A DNA stretch of 64,000 nucleotides. Origin: Roseateles aquatilis. Lineage in GTDB: Bacteria > Pseudomonadota > Gammaproteobacteria > Burkholderiales > Burkholderiaceae_C. The DNA lies in assembly GCF_002205645.1 (NCBI RefSeq), contig NZ_NIOF01000002.1, forward strand, positions 248,001 to 312,000, written 5' to 3'. A program made the position numbers and the translations under genes. The notes beneath the pieces are model-generated. The model saw nothing but the letters and a program-made list of their open reading frames with translations. It was not told the origin of the DNA and made no database searches. This document shows, one piece after another, positions 18,413 through 28,056 of this stretch (its first letter is position 1; the number at the start of each line of letters is the position of its first letter).

Positions 18413-19120
18413 CTAGCGATTGGAGATGGCCAGCAGCTTTTCCTTGCTCAGCACCACCAGCCGGGTCGGCTCGACGCGCACCGCGCCTTCGCGCTCGAAG
18501 CCCTTGAGCTCCTGGTTGACGCGCTGCCGCGACGCGCCCAGCAACTGCGCCAGGTCTTCCTGCGCGAGCTGAAGGCTGATGCGGATCTCCTCGGTGCCCT
18601 GCGTCACGCCGTAGCTGCGCGCCAGCAACAGGATCTGCTTGGCCAGCCGCGAGGCCAGGGGCCGGGTGTTGAGGTCCTCGATCGCGTCGAACATCAGCCG
18701 CAGCCGTCGGCAGTTCAGCCGCAGCAGTGCTTCGTAGAGTTCGGTGTGGCGTTGCAGCAGGTCCTTGAAGTCGGGCTTGCGGATGATCAGCAGCGTGGTC
18801 TCGCCATGGGCGCTGGCGTCGTGCGTGCGCGGCAGGCCGTCGAACAGGGCGATGTCGCCGAACCAGATGCCGGGCTCGACATAGGTCAGCGTCACCTGCT
18901 TGCCGGACAGCGAGACCGAGCTCACGCGCACCGCGCCCTTGGCCACGCCTATCCATTCCTCGGCCGGCTCGCCTCGCACCGACATCAGCGCGCCGTCCGT
19001 CAGGCGTCTCACCGTGGCGCGCGCCAGAATGTCGCTGCGCAGCGGCAGTGACAGTTTGGAAAACCACGGCCCCGTCTCGATGTTGTTGCGTTCGGAAATT
19101 GTAAGAACCGAGCTGTTCAT
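18413..19120 (-). CDS. Crp/Fnr family transcription regulator
   Basis: A 235-residue protein with an N-terminal cyclic-nucleotide-binding-like beta barrel (about 20-140, with FGDIALFDGLPRTHDASAHGETTLL) and a C-terminal winged helix (about 165-225) whose recognition region reads LAQLLGASRQRVNQELKGF. It lacks the N-terminal cysteine cluster of Fnr, so it is not an iron-sulfur oxygen sensor. Whether it binds cAMP or another ligand is unclear. It diverges from the FimV-like gene. Confidence 0.88.
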   Translation of the reverse strand: MNSSVLTISERNNIETGPWFSKLSLPLRSDILARATVRRLTDGALMSVRGEPAEEWIGVAKGAVRVSSVSLSGKQVTLTYVEPGIWFGDIALFDGLPRTHDASAHGETTLLIIRKPDFKDLLQRHTELYEALLRLNCRRLRLMFDAIEDLNTRPLASRLAKQILLLARSYGVTQGTEEIRISLQLAQEDLAQLLGASRQRVNQELKGFEREGAVRVEPTRLVVLSKEKLLAISNR

Positions 19121-19360
19121 GCTTTGTCGCTGGCGTGACAAGCCAGCTGTCTCCTGATGGTCGTGTGGTGGTCCGACCCGTGGACGGGTCGAGCCGCGTC
19201 GTCGCTCGCGGCTATTGTGCGGGAGCACGCGAGGGCTTGCCCGGGCTGGAATCATGCGCGGGCGAAGCGCATCATGGGCGGCGGAGGGGCGCTTTTCCGG
19301 GTTTGTCCCGGGGAGTGCCGTGCTAGAGTGAAACGCACACCAACAGCAACAACAGCGGGA

Positions 19361-21469
19361 ATGAATCGAGATCTTCACGACCCGCGCGGCACCTTGCCGT
19401 CGCACAGCGTTCTCGTGCTCGCCTGTCTCGCGGTGATGTCGGCGCCAGCCTGGAGCCTGGGCGTCGGCCGGCCGCAGGCGGCGTCCTCGCTGGGGCAGCC
19501 GCTCAACTTGCTGTTTCCCGTCCAGCTCTCCGCCGGGGAGACCGTCTCCACCGACTGCGTCCGCGCCGAGGTCATCGCCGGCGACAACCCGTTGTCGACG
19601 GCCGGGCTGCATTGGCAGCTGGAGGGCGACGGCCAGCGCGTCACCGGCGTGCGGCTGCGCAGCCTGCAGCGCATCGACGAACCCATCGTGTCGGTGCAGC
19701 TCAGCCTGGGCTGCCCGGCGCGATTGACGCGCCAGTACACCGCCTTCATCGACCCTCCGGGCCTGAACGCCGAGCCGACGGTCGAATCCGGCGTCGCGGT
19801 GGCGCCGCCGGTGTCGCCTGCGCTGCAGGCGATGCAGGAAGGTCAGCCGGTGGCCGCCAATCGCGTGGCCCCCGCCGCATCGCGCGCGACGCCCGACCTG
19901 GCCGTCGCGGCCGCGACGATGCCGGCCGGCCTCACGGCCGCGGCTGCCACGCCGGCCGCGAGCGCGTCCACGCGTGCGGCGCGTCCGAATCGTCGTCGGT
20001 CCGACGCAACACCTGGCCCCGTGACCACCACCGCGGCCGCGATGCCCGCGAAGCGTGACACCCGCGCTGACCGCCGCGCCGCCACGCCGCGCCTGTCGAT
20101 GGAGGCGGCCGAGGTCCTGGCCGCGCCGTCGGCCGCGCTGCTCGCCGCCGAGGCCGCCGCCAGCGCGGCCAGTGCCGCCGAGCAGGCGCAGCAGCAGGTG
20201 CTGGCCATGCAGAAGCAGATCGCCGACATGCAGGCGGAGCAGAAACGCTCGTTGGCCGCGCTGTCCGCGCTGCGCCAGGACCTGCAGGCCGCGCGCGACC
20301 AGGCCGCGCGAGGCGGATCGTCGTCCTCGGCCTGGGTGCTGGGGCTCAGCCTGTTGAGCCTGGCGCTGGCCACGAGCAGCCTGCTGCTGTGGCGCGGCAA
20401 CCGGTCGCGCCGCCGCGATGCGGAGCAGCACTGGCTGAGGGACTCCCACCTCGACCCGCGCGAGGCCGCGCCCGCCGCCGCCGACTCGGCGCAGCCGCCG
20501 GCGACCGGCCCGTCGCCGTTCACGCCGACGGATCCGCAGAGTTCCCCCACGCCGCTGATGTCGCACCTGACGCCGGACCTGCCCCTGGTGGCTGCGGCGC
20601 CGACGACGATTCCGATGCCGCTGAGCGTCGCGGAGCCGACCCGGCCCGCGGTGCTGGCGCCCCGCGCCACGCCGCCGGTCCGTCCGCCCACGACCGCCGC
20701 CGACGACGCGCTGCAGGCGCTGGCCGCGCTGGAGGCGATGGAGCCGCTGAGCTTCCAGCTCGACGCCACGCAGGACACGCGCCCCGCGCCGTTCTCGTCC
20801 GACCTGGGCGGGTCGGGCGGCGTCGTGACCGTCGAGGAACTGATCGACCTCGAGCAGCAGGTCGATTTCTTCATGGTGCTGGGCCAGGACGACGCGGCGA
20901 TCGAGCTGCTGTCCTCGCGCCTGAACCAGCGCGACGCCGCCAGCGGCCTGCCGTTCCTGAAGCTGATGGAGCTCTACCAGCGCCGCGGCGACCGCGAGGC
21001 CTTCGACCGCGTCGGGTCTCGCTTCGCCGAGCAATTCCGCGCCCGCGCGCCGTCGTGGAGCGATGACCTCAACCAGGGCGAGGGCCTGGAGGCGCACGCC
21101 GAGCTGGTCGATCGGCTGGAGGCCGCCTGGCCCGATGCCGACGGCAGCATGAGCCTGCTGCAGGACCTGCTGTCCAAGCACCAGGAGTACAGCGGCGACC
21201 TCGGCCTGCCGGCCTACCGCGACCTGCTGCTGCTGTACGCGGTGGCGCGCGACCGGTCGGAGCACGAGGTCGGCGGCGACCGCATCGACGTCGTGCTGCC
21301 GCTGGACGCGACCGCGCCGCCGGACATGATGGCGACGATGGTCTGGCAGACGCCGCCGCCCGCGCCCGGCGCGTCTCCGGCGCCCGCGCGCGCGGCCATC
21401 ACGCAGACGGTCGACCTGGACCTGTCCCTCGTCGAGGAAGACGAGCCCAGGAGCCCGAAGGGTCGCTGA
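19361..21469 (+). CDS. FimV/HubP-like polar organiser protein
   Basis: A 702-residue protein with a signal peptide and the FimV N-terminal domain (about residues 30-140), including SLGVGRPQAASSLGQPLNLL. A low-complexity Ala/Pro region and a coiled coil (about 265-315) follow. One transmembrane helix lies near 322-346, and a cytoplasmic tail ends in a TPR-like FimV C-terminal segment from about 480 (VEELIDLEQQVDFFMVLGQ). FimV homologues organise the cell pole for type IV pili, chemotaxis and cAMP signalling. No obvious LysM domain was seen, which is unusual for full-length FimV. Confidence 0.8.
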   Translation: MNRDLHDPRGTLPSHSVLVLACLAVMSAPAWSLGVGRPQAASSLGQPLNLLFPVQLSAGETVSTDCVRAEVIAGDNPLSTAGLHWQLEGDGQRVTGVRLRSLQRIDEPIVSVQLSLGCPARLTRQYTAFIDPPGLNAEPTVESGVAVAPPVSPALQAMQEGQPVAANRVAPAASRATPDLAVAAATMPAGLTAAAATPAASASTRAARPNRRRSDATPGPVTTTAAAMPAKRDTRADRRAATPRLSMEAAEVLAAPSAALLAAEAAASAASAAEQAQQQVLAMQKQIADMQAEQKRSLAALSALRQDLQAARDQAARGGSSSSAWVLGLSLLSLALATSSLLLWRGNRSRRRDAEQHWLRDSHLDPREAAPAAADSAQPPATGPSPFTPTDPQSSPTPLMSHLTPDLPLVAAAPTTIPMPLSVAEPTRPAVLAPRATPPVRPPTTAADDALQALAALEAMEPLSFQLDATQDTRPAPFSSDLGGSGGVVTVEELIDLEQQVDFFMVLGQDDAAIELLSSRLNQRDAASGLPFLKLMELYQRRGDREAFDRVGSRFAEQFRARAPSWSDDLNQGEGLEAHAELVDRLEAAWPDADGSMSLLQDLLSKHQEYSGDLGLPAYRDLLLLYAVARDRSEHEVGGDRIDVVLPLDATAPPDMMATMVWQTPPPAPGASPAPARAAITQTVDLDLSLVEEDEPRSPKGR

Positions 21470-21491
21470 GACCCGCGAGCCCGTCGGCGAG

Positions 21492-22664
21492 TCAGCCGAT
21501 CGTCTTCAGCCGCTCCAGCGCCAGGTCCAGCGTCTCGTCCTTCTTCGCGAAGCAGAAGCGGATCACCTGGGCCGCGCTGCCGCCGGTGTAGAACGCCGAC
21601 AGCGGAATGGCCGCCACGCCGATCTCGCGCGTCAGCCACTGGCACAGGTCCATGTCGTTCATCGCGGCCAGGTGGCCCGGCAATCCGCCGTAGTCGACGG
21701 ACTGGAAGTAGCTGCCGGGGCAGGGCCGCAGCGCGAAGGCGCTCCCAGCCAGTCCGGCGCGGAAACGGTCGCGCTTGCGCTGGTAGAAATCGCTCAGGCC
21801 CAGGTAGGGCGCCGGGTCCCGCATGTAGGCCGCGATCCCGTGCTGCATCGCCGAGTTCACGGTGAACACGTTGTACTGGTGCACCTTGCGGAACTCCGCC
21901 ATCAGCGGCGCCGGCGCGGTCACGTAGCCGACCTTCCAGCCGGTCACGTGATAGGTCTTGCCGAAGCTGGACACGACGAAGCTGCGCGCCGCCAGTTCCG
22001 GCAGGCGGGACACGCTCTGGTGCTGCCCGCCGTCGTAGACCATGTGCTCGTAGACCTCGTCGCTGATCACCAGCACGTCGGTGCCGTCCAGCAGCGCGGC
22101 GAGCTGACGCAGCTCGTCGGCGCTCCAGACCGCGCCGCTCGGGTTGTGCGGGCTGTTGATCATCAGCGCGCGGGTGCGCGGCGTCAGCGCGGCGCGGATG
22201 CGGTCGAAGTCGGGGCGGAAGGTCGTCGGGTCCAGCGGCACCGGCACCATCGTGCCGCCGGCCAGCGCGATGTTGGGCGCGTAGCTGTCGTAGGCGGGTT
22301 CCAGCACCACGACCTCGTCGCCCGGATGCACGACGGCCAGCAGCGCCGTCAGGATCGCCTGCGTGGCGCCGGCGGTGACGGTGATCTCGGTGTCGGGGTG
22401 GTAGGCGTGGCCGTAGAGCGCCTCGACTTTCGCCGCGATGGCCTGGCGCAGCGCCGGCACGCCCGGCATCGGCGGGTACTGGTTGTGACCGGCGCGCATC
22501 GCGTCGTTCACGGCGTCCAGCAGCGCGGGATCGCCTTCGAAATCGGGGAAGCCCTGGCCCAGGTTGACCGCCTGGTGCTGCTGCGCCAGCGCCGACATGA
22601 CGCTGAACACGGTCACCCCCAGTTGGGGCAGTCGGCTGGCGGGAACGGGAGTATGAACGCGCAT
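21492..22664 (-). CDS. PLP-dependent aminotransferase class I (methionine aminotransferase-like)
   Basis: A 390-residue fold-type I aminotransferase. The PLP lysine is Lys236 in SFGKTYHVTGWKVG. Asn174 lies in NSPHNPSG, Asp202 in ISDEVYEH, and the substrate-carboxylate arginine in the C-terminal RFCFAK segment. The start NLGQGFPDFEGD and length match the YbdL/kynurenine aminotransferase group, where methionine and aromatic amino acids are donors. It follows cysB on the same strand after 111 bp. Confidence 0.85.
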   Translation of the reverse strand: MRVHTPVPASRLPQLGVTVFSVMSALAQQHQAVNLGQGFPDFEGDPALLDAVNDAMRAGHNQYPPMPGVPALRQAIAAKVEALYGHAYHPDTEITVTAGATQAILTALLAVVHPGDEVVVLEPAYDSYAPNIALAGGTMVPVPLDPTTFRPDFDRIRAALTPRTRALMINSPHNPSGAVWSADELRQLAALLDGTDVLVISDEVYEHMVYDGGQHQSVSRLPELAARSFVVSSFGKTYHVTGWKVGYVTAPAPLMAEFRKVHQYNVFTVNSAMQHGIAAYMRDPAPYLGLSDFYQRKRDRFRAGLAGSAFALRPCPGSYFQSVDYGGLPGHLAAMNDMDLCQWLTREIGVAAIPLSAFYTGGSAAQVIRFCFAKKDETLDLALERLKTIG

Positions 22665-22775
22665 GGTGTGACTCGATGAAGAAGCGGGGTGCGGGGGAGG
22701 CGCGGACGCTTTTCGGAATTCGTGACCCGTGGTGGCGAAGTTGCCGCGGGGAGGTCGCCGGTCAAAGGTCGCCGA

Positions 22776-23720
22776 TCAGAGGTCGTAATCGCTGGCCTCG
22801 CCGTTCATCGCGCGCTGCAGCAGCGTGCGGTTCAGGCGGTCGGACAGCAGCTCGGCAAAGCTGTAGACATAGTTGCGCAAGTAGGCGCCGCGCTTGAACG
22901 CGATCCGCGCGACGTTCTGTCCCAGCAGGTGGCCCAGCGGGCGCCAGACCAGCTCGCCGCTCGGCGGGTCCTCGCGCACGGCCATCTCGGCCACGATGCC
23001 GATGCCCAGGCCCAGCCGCACGTAGGTCTTGATGACGTCCGAGTCGATCGCCTCCAGCACGATGTTGGGCTTGAGCTGACGCTGCGCGAAGGCGCGGTCG
23101 ATGCGGGTGCGGCCGGTGAAGCTCGGGTGATAGGACACCAGCGGCTCGGCCGCGAGCTGCTCCAGGTGGATGCGTTCCTGCTGGGCCAGCGGGTGCTCGG
23201 CGCGCATCACCAGCACGTGTTGCCACTCGTAGGCGGGCAGCGTCACGAGCTCCTCGAACTGCGACAGCGATTCGGTCGCCAGGCCCACGTCCGCCGTCTC
23301 GTCGATCAGCATCTTGGCGACCTGGTCCGGGCTGCCCTGGTGCAGGCTGATGTTGACCTGCGGAAACTGCTTGCGCAGTTGCGTGACCGGCCCCGGCAGC
23401 ACATACCGCGCCTGCGTGTGGGTCGTCGCGATCGACAGCGTGCCGACGTCCTGCTTGGAGTATTCCTCGCCGATGCGCTTGAGGTTGCCGACCTCCCGCA
23501 TGATGATCTCGATGGACTTGAGCACCTGCCGGCCGGGCTCGGTGATGCTGCGCAAGCGCTTGCCGTGGCGCGAGAAGATGTCGACGCCGAGCTCTTCCTC
23601 CAGCTCCAGGATGGCCTTGGACACGCCCGGTTGCGACGTGTAGAGCGCCTTGGCGGTCTCGGTCAGGTTGAGGTTGCGGCGCGCGGCCTCTTGCACGAAG
23701 CGGAACTGGTGCAGGTTCAT
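22776..23720 (-). CDS. cysB: LysR-type regulator of sulfur assimilation
   Basis: A 314-residue LysR regulator with the CysB-family N-terminus MNLHQFRFVQEAARRNLNLT and helix-turn-helix TAKALYTSQPGVSKAILELE. The co-inducer domain contains TTHTQARYVLP, the loop that binds N-acetylserine and sulfate in CysB. It starts 7 bp after cbiX on the same strand. CbiX makes the iron chelation step toward siroheme, the sulfite reductase cofactor, so the pair fits sulfate assimilation. Confidence 0.92.
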   Translation of the reverse strand: MNLHQFRFVQEAARRNLNLTETAKALYTSQPGVSKAILELEEELGVDIFSRHGKRLRSITEPGRQVLKSIEIIMREVGNLKRIGEEYSKQDVGTLSIATTHTQARYVLPGPVTQLRKQFPQVNISLHQGSPDQVAKMLIDETADVGLATESLSQFEELVTLPAYEWQHVLVMRAEHPLAQQERIHLEQLAAEPLVSYHPSFTGRTRIDRAFAQRQLKPNIVLEAIDSDVIKTYVRLGLGIGIVAEMAVREDPPSGELVWRPLGHLLGQNVARIAFKRGAYLRNYVYSFAELLSDRLNRTLLQRAMNGEASDYDL

Positions 23721-23727
23721 GGCGGGG

Positions 23728-24129
23728 TCACGGCAGGAAGGGGGCGGAAACGGTGTCGTGGGGGCCGGCGACCAAGTCCAGCGTGGCGCCGGCCATGGCC
23801 TTGATCACCGACGGCTGCTCGCCGATGGCGTCGTGCAGCAGGAAGAGGATGCCGGGGTGCCGTGAGCGCAGCGCCTCGACCAGCGGCGGCACGTCGCGCC
23901 GCACGTGGCCGCTGGCGCCCAGGAACATCGGCACGATCTGGATCCGCGTGCAACCGCGCGCGGCCAGCGCGCCGGCCGCGGTGGCGATGTCCGGGGTCAT
24001 CAGCTCCAGGTAGGCCAGCGCGATCGGCAGGTCCGGGCGCTGGTCCTGCAGCTCCGCGGCGATGGCCTGGAAGGGGCCGGCCCAGGCCGGGTCGCGGGCC
24101 CCGTGGGCGAAGAGCAGCAGTCCGTCCAT
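23728..24129 (-). CDS. cbiX: Sirohydrochlorin chelatase, short CbiX/SirB type
   Basis: A 133-residue chelatase of the small CbiX-S class. The N-terminal FAHGARDPAWAGPF holds the metal-binding His, and VPMFLGASGHVRRDVPPLV holds the second catalytic histidine. It would insert iron or cobalt into sirohydrochlorin. The ATG at the chosen start has a good site (GAGGAGT); an upstream methionine would add about 15 residues. It is sandwiched between lptG and cysB on the same strand. Confidence 0.88.
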   Translation of the reverse strand: MDGLLLFAHGARDPAWAGPFQAIAAELQDQRPDLPIALAYLELMTPDIATAAGALAARGCTRIQIVPMFLGASGHVRRDVPPLVEALRSRHPGILFLLHDAIGEQPSVIKAMAGATLDLVAGPHDTVSAPFLP

Positions 24130-24170
24130 GGAGACTCCTCGTATCGGCGAGGCCGACGTCGCAACCGTCA

Positions 24171-25334
24171 TCATCGATAACGCACGAGCCAGTAGAACGC
24201 GCCCATCGACAGGCCCAGGTACACCATGCTCGGCGCGGCCGCCACCAGCCACGGCGTCCAGTCGCGCAGCAGCCCGAGGTGGCCGGTGACGGCGTTCAGC
24301 ACCACGAAGCTGATGCCCAGCATGATGCCGCCGAAGACCTTGACGCTGATGCCGCCGGAGCGGAAGTGCAGGTAGGCGAAGGGCAGTGCCAGCGCCACCA
24401 TCACCATGCACGCGAACGGATAGAAGGCCTTGCGCCAGAACTGGATCTCCGGCTGCGCCGACGACTGCTCCTGCGACGACAGGTGGCGCGTGTAGCGGTA
24501 GAGCTCCAGCGTCGACATGTTCCAGGTCGGCTGCACCGCGGCGGCCACCACGCCCGCCGGCAGCTGGCTCTGCCAGCCGTAGGTCGGCAGCAGGATCTCG
24601 CGCACCGTGGGGTTCTCGGCCAGCTTGTCCTGGGACGACGTCGGGTCCTTGGGCTGCGGCGCCTGCGCGGCGGTGCGGCTCAGCGGGGTCGCGTCACGGG
24701 ACCACTGCATCAGGCGCACGTCCGCCATCTGCCAGCGGCCGCCGGTGTCGACGGTGGCGCGTTTGGCGGTCAGCCGCGTGGCCATCGCGCCCTTGGGGTC
24801 GAACTCGAAAATCAGCACGTCTTCCATGGTCCCGTTGGACCGGGCCCGGCCGACGTGCACCGCGTAGCTGTAGTCGCCGTCGCGGTCCTTCATCCAGGCG
24901 CCTTGCGCGTTGGTCACGCCGCCGCTCGCCGAGGACTTCAGCAGCTGCGCCTGGCGATCCGCCCACGGGTTGACGAAGTCGCCCACGACGAAGGCCAGGG
25001 CCGCGAAGCCCAGCGCCAGCAGGCTCAGCAGCGCCAGCGCGCGCTGCGGGCCGAGGCCGCCGGTGCGCAGGATGGTGAACTCGCTGGACTGCGCCAGCCG
25101 CGCCAGGCTGAAGATCGTGCCGATCAGCACCGCGATGGGCATCAGCTCGTAGAAGCGGCCCGGCAGCTTCAGCACGCAGGACCACAGCGCCAGGCCGACG
25201 CCCAGCCCCAGTCGCTGGAAGCGGTCGAGGTCGTCGATGAAGTCGACGAAGAAGAACAGCGCCAGGAACCCGGCCATGACCAGGGTGAAGGAGCCGAGGA
25301 TGTCGCGGTACAGCAGCCGCCTGACGGTTCTCAT
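24171..25334 (-). CDS. lptG: LPS export ABC transporter permease LptG
   Basis: A 387-residue inner-membrane subunit of the LptB2FG complex, which extracts lipopolysaccharide and passes it to LptC. It has six predicted transmembrane helices, three on each side of a periplasmic beta-jellyroll of about 150 residues. The start LLYRDILGSFTLVMAGFLALFFFVDFIDD is a typical LptG N-terminus, and its first bases overlap the end of lptF (ATGA). Confidence 0.93.
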   Translation of the reverse strand: MRTVRRLLYRDILGSFTLVMAGFLALFFFVDFIDDLDRFQRLGLGVGLALWSCVLKLPGRFYELMPIAVLIGTIFSLARLAQSSEFTILRTGGLGPQRALALLSLLALGFAALAFVVGDFVNPWADRQAQLLKSSASGGVTNAQGAWMKDRDGDYSYAVHVGRARSNGTMEDVLIFEFDPKGAMATRLTAKRATVDTGGRWQMADVRLMQWSRDATPLSRTAAQAPQPKDPTSSQDKLAENPTVREILLPTYGWQSQLPAGVVAAAVQPTWNMSTLELYRYTRHLSSQEQSSAQPEIQFWRKAFYPFACMVMVALALPFAYLHFRSGGISVKVFGGIMLGISFVVLNAVTGHLGLLRDWTPWLVAAAPSMVYLGLSMGAFYWLVRYR

Positions 25335-26524
25335 GTGGGCATTCCAGGCGTGGAGGAGGACATCGAGGCCGGCGCGATCACGCTGCCGGGCGTCGCCGCG
25401 CCGGCGGCGGGCGGGGCGGGCGGCGGCGAGGGCGGCGGAATCACGCCGCTGCGCGGCGCGCCCAGCCGGTTGCCCAGGTCGCGCCAGGCCAGCAACAGCA
25501 TCGTGATGGCGAAGGCCGCGCCGTGCAGCGCCAGCAGGCCCGGCCCCAGCTTCATCTTGCCGGACGCGACCCAGCTCTGGCTCAGGTTGATCAGGTTGAA
25601 ATAGATGATGAAGGCCAGCAGCGCGAACAGCAGGTTCCAGTTGCTGGCGCGGCGCGGGTTGGTCGCCGAGATGCCGATGCCCAGCAGCACCAGGTTGACG
25701 CAGCCCAGGATCATGCCGAAGCGCCAGGCCAGCTCGCCATCGCTCGCGTTGCCGCGCTCGCGCATCAGGTCCAGCGTGGGGCGTGTCTTGGGCTGGCGCG
25801 CGCCGCCGGCGCGCATCACCTCGTCGTCGACGATGACGCGGTACTGCTGGAAGCGCGCCACCGCCTTCTCGCCGTTGCGCGTGTCGACGTCGTTGCGCTG
25901 CCCGTGGTCCAGCACCAGCACGCGCTGGTTGTCCTGGTAGACGAGCGTGCCGCGCGCCGAGGTCGTGACCGACTCCAGGTGCTCGGTGTTGCTCATGATG
26001 AAGACGTTGCGGGCGGCGCTGTCGTCGGACGGATCGCGCTCGATGAAGAACACGCGCGAGCCGTCGTTGGAGGTCTGGAACTGCCCCGGCGCGACGCGCG
26101 ACAGGTCGCTGCGCTGCTCGAATTGCTCACGCAACTGGGCGCTGTTGTCGTTGCTCCAGGGCCAGACGATGGTCATCAGCACGGCCACCACCAGCAGCAC
26201 CGGCCAGGCCATCGTCAGCACCGGCCGCACGAAGCGCGAGAGACCCAGGCCGCTGGCGAACCAGATGGTCATCTCCGATTCCTTGTACATGCGCCCCAGC
26301 GACATGACGACCGCCACGAACAGCGACAGGCTCAGCATCACCGGCAACTGCGCCAGCGCCAGATAACCCAGCGAGAGCAGCACGTGCTGCGGTGCCACCG
26401 AGCCCTTGGCCGCCATGCCCAGGGACCGCACCAGCAGCATCGTCACGACGATGGTCAGGATGACCACGAAGGCCAGTCCGAAACTGCGGGCGAGTTCTTT
26501 GCGTACTGATGAATCGAATAACAT
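25331..26524 (-). CDS. lptF: LPS export ABC transporter permease LptF
   Basis: A 397-residue partner of LptG with the same 3+3 helix plan around a periplasmic domain (about residues 130-265). LptF hallmarks include the N-terminus FDSSVRKELARSFGLAFVVI and YKESEMTIWFASGLGLSRF. The C-terminal ~35 residues are Pro/Ala-rich and probably disordered. Only 28 bp separate its start codon from the divergent pepA start. Confidence 0.93.
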   Translation of the reverse strand: MLFDSSVRKELARSFGLAFVVILTIVVTMLLVRSLGMAAKGSVAPQHVLLSLGYLALAQLPVMLSLSLFVAVVMSLGRMYKESEMTIWFASGLGLSRFVRPVLTMAWPVLLVVAVLMTIVWPWSNDNSAQLREQFEQRSDLSRVAPGQFQTSNDGSRVFFIERDPSDDSAARNVFIMSNTEHLESVTTSARGTLVYQDNQRVLVLDHGQRNDVDTRNGEKAVARFQQYRVIVDDEVMRAGGARQPKTRPTLDLMRERGNASDGELAWRFGMILGCVNLVLLGIGISATNPRRASNWNLLFALLAFIIYFNLINLSQSWVASGKMKLGPGLLALHGAAFAITMLLLAWRDLGNRLGAPRSGVIPPPSPPPAPPAAGAATPGSVIAPASMSSSTPGMPT

Positions 26525-26552
26525 CCGGGCACTTTATCTACTTCTCGGCATT

Positions 26553-28016
26553 ATGGACTTCCGCTCTCAGTCCGCGTCCCTCGACGCACTGGCGTCGCAC
26601 AACGCCGACGCCCTGGTCCTGATCGTCGCCGGCGACAGCCTGCCGGCCTCCCTCGACAAGACCGTGACCGCGCTGGTCAAGGACGCCATCAAGCTGGGCG
26701 ACTTCGACCTGAAGACGGGTCAGGTCTTGACCCTGGTGCGTCCGGCCGGCCTGAAGGCCTCGCGCCTGGTGATCGCCGCCAGCGGCGCCGCCTCGCTGAA
26801 GGCCGCCCGCGTGGCGCTCGGCGCGGCGCTGGGCCAGCTCAAGGGTCGCGGCGCGGTGAGCGCCTCGGTGGCCTACGTCGGCTTCGCCGCCGAGCTGACC
26901 GAATCGCTGGCCGAGCAGTCCGTGCTGGCCGCGCTGGAAGCGGTCTACGTCTACCGCGAGACCAAGCCCAGCGCCCCCGCGGCGCCCAAGCTGGCCAAGC
27001 TGACGCTGCTGGTCGGCAAGGACGACGCCAAGGCGGTCAAGGCCGGCCTGGTGCGCGGCGAAGCCATCGGCGCCGGCATCGGCCTGGCGCGCGAATGCGC
27101 CAACCTGCCGCCCAACGTCGCGACGCCGGCCTACCTGGCCGAGCAGACCAAGGCGCTGGTCAAGAGCCACGGCATCAAGGTCGAGGTGCTGGATCAGAAG
27201 GGCATCGAGAAGCTGGGCATGGGCTCGTTCCTGTCGGTGGCCAAGGGCTCCGACGTGCCGCCGCGCTTCATCGTCGCCAAGTACGAAGGCGCCGCCCGCA
27301 CGCAGGCGCCAGTGGTGCTGGTGGGCAAGGGCATCACCTTCGACTCGGGCGGCATCTCGCTGAAGCCGGGCGCCGGCATGGACGAGATGAAGTTCGACAT
27401 GGGCGGCGCCGCCTCGGTGCTGGGTACCCTGCGCGCCGTGGTCGAGCTCAAGCCCAAGATCAACCTGGTCGTGCTGATCGCCGCGTGCGAGAACATGCCC
27501 AGCGCCCGCGCCGTCAAGCCGGGTGACGTGGTGACGTCGATGTCGGGCCAGACCATCGAGATCCTGAACACCGACGCCGAGGGTCGCCTGATCCTGTGCG
27601 ACGCGCTGACCTACGCCGAGCGCTTCAAGCCCGCGGCCGTCGTCGACGTCGCGACGCTGACCGGCGCGTGCGTGATCGCGCTGGGCGGCGTGCGCTCCGG
27701 CATGTACGCCAGCGACGACGAACTGGCCGGCGCCCTGAGCGCCGCCGGCGATGCCGCGTTGGATCCGTGCTGGCGCATGCCGCTGGACGACGACTACGCG
27801 GAAGGCCTGAAGACCAACTTCGCCGACGTGGCCAACGTCGCCGGCCGCGAGGGCGGTTCCATCACCGCCGCCAAGTTCCTGCAGCGCTTCGCCTCGAAGT
27901 ACCGCTGGGGGCACCTGGACATCGCCGGCACCGCCTGGAAGGGCGGCGGCGCCAAGGGCGCCACCGGCCGTCCGGTCGGCCTGCTGACGCACTTCGTGCT
28001 GTCGCAGGTCCGCTGA
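26553..28016 (+). CDS. pepA: Leucyl aminopeptidase (M17)
   Basis: A 487-residue two-metal cytosolic aminopeptidase that removes N-terminal residues from peptides. Metal and catalytic residues are visible in GKGITFDSGG (Lys259, Asp264) and NTDAEGRL (residues 339-346, with Asp341 and Glu343). The N-terminal domain (1-165) is the hexamerisation and, in E. coli, DNA-binding module. The chosen ATG gives the start MDFRSQSASL. holC follows 40 bp downstream, a conserved arrangement. Confidence 0.95.
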   Translation: MDFRSQSASLDALASHNADALVLIVAGDSLPASLDKTVTALVKDAIKLGDFDLKTGQVLTLVRPAGLKASRLVIAASGAASLKAARVALGAALGQLKGRGAVSASVAYVGFAAELTESLAEQSVLAALEAVYVYRETKPSAPAAPKLAKLTLLVGKDDAKAVKAGLVRGEAIGAGIGLARECANLPPNVATPAYLAEQTKALVKSHGIKVEVLDQKGIEKLGMGSFLSVAKGSDVPPRFIVAKYEGAARTQAPVVLVGKGITFDSGGISLKPGAGMDEMKFDMGGAASVLGTLRAVVELKPKINLVVLIAACENMPSARAVKPGDVVTSMSGQTIEILNTDAEGRLILCDALTYAERFKPAAVVDVATLTGACVIALGGVRSGMYASDDELAGALSAAGDAALDPCWRMPLDDDYAEGLKTNFADVANVAGREGGSITAAKFLQRFASKYRWGHLDIAGTAWKGGGAKGATGRPVGLLTHFVLSQVR

Positions 28017-28056
28017 GCGACGCGTCGTTCGACTCTCTGAAGGAAGGGCGGGTCCG

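Noticed and set aside
18413-21265. 950-residue minus-strand ORF spanning the Crp gene and beyond
   Set aside because: Only the last 235 codons match a protein family; the rest is the antisense shadow of the FimV-like gene.
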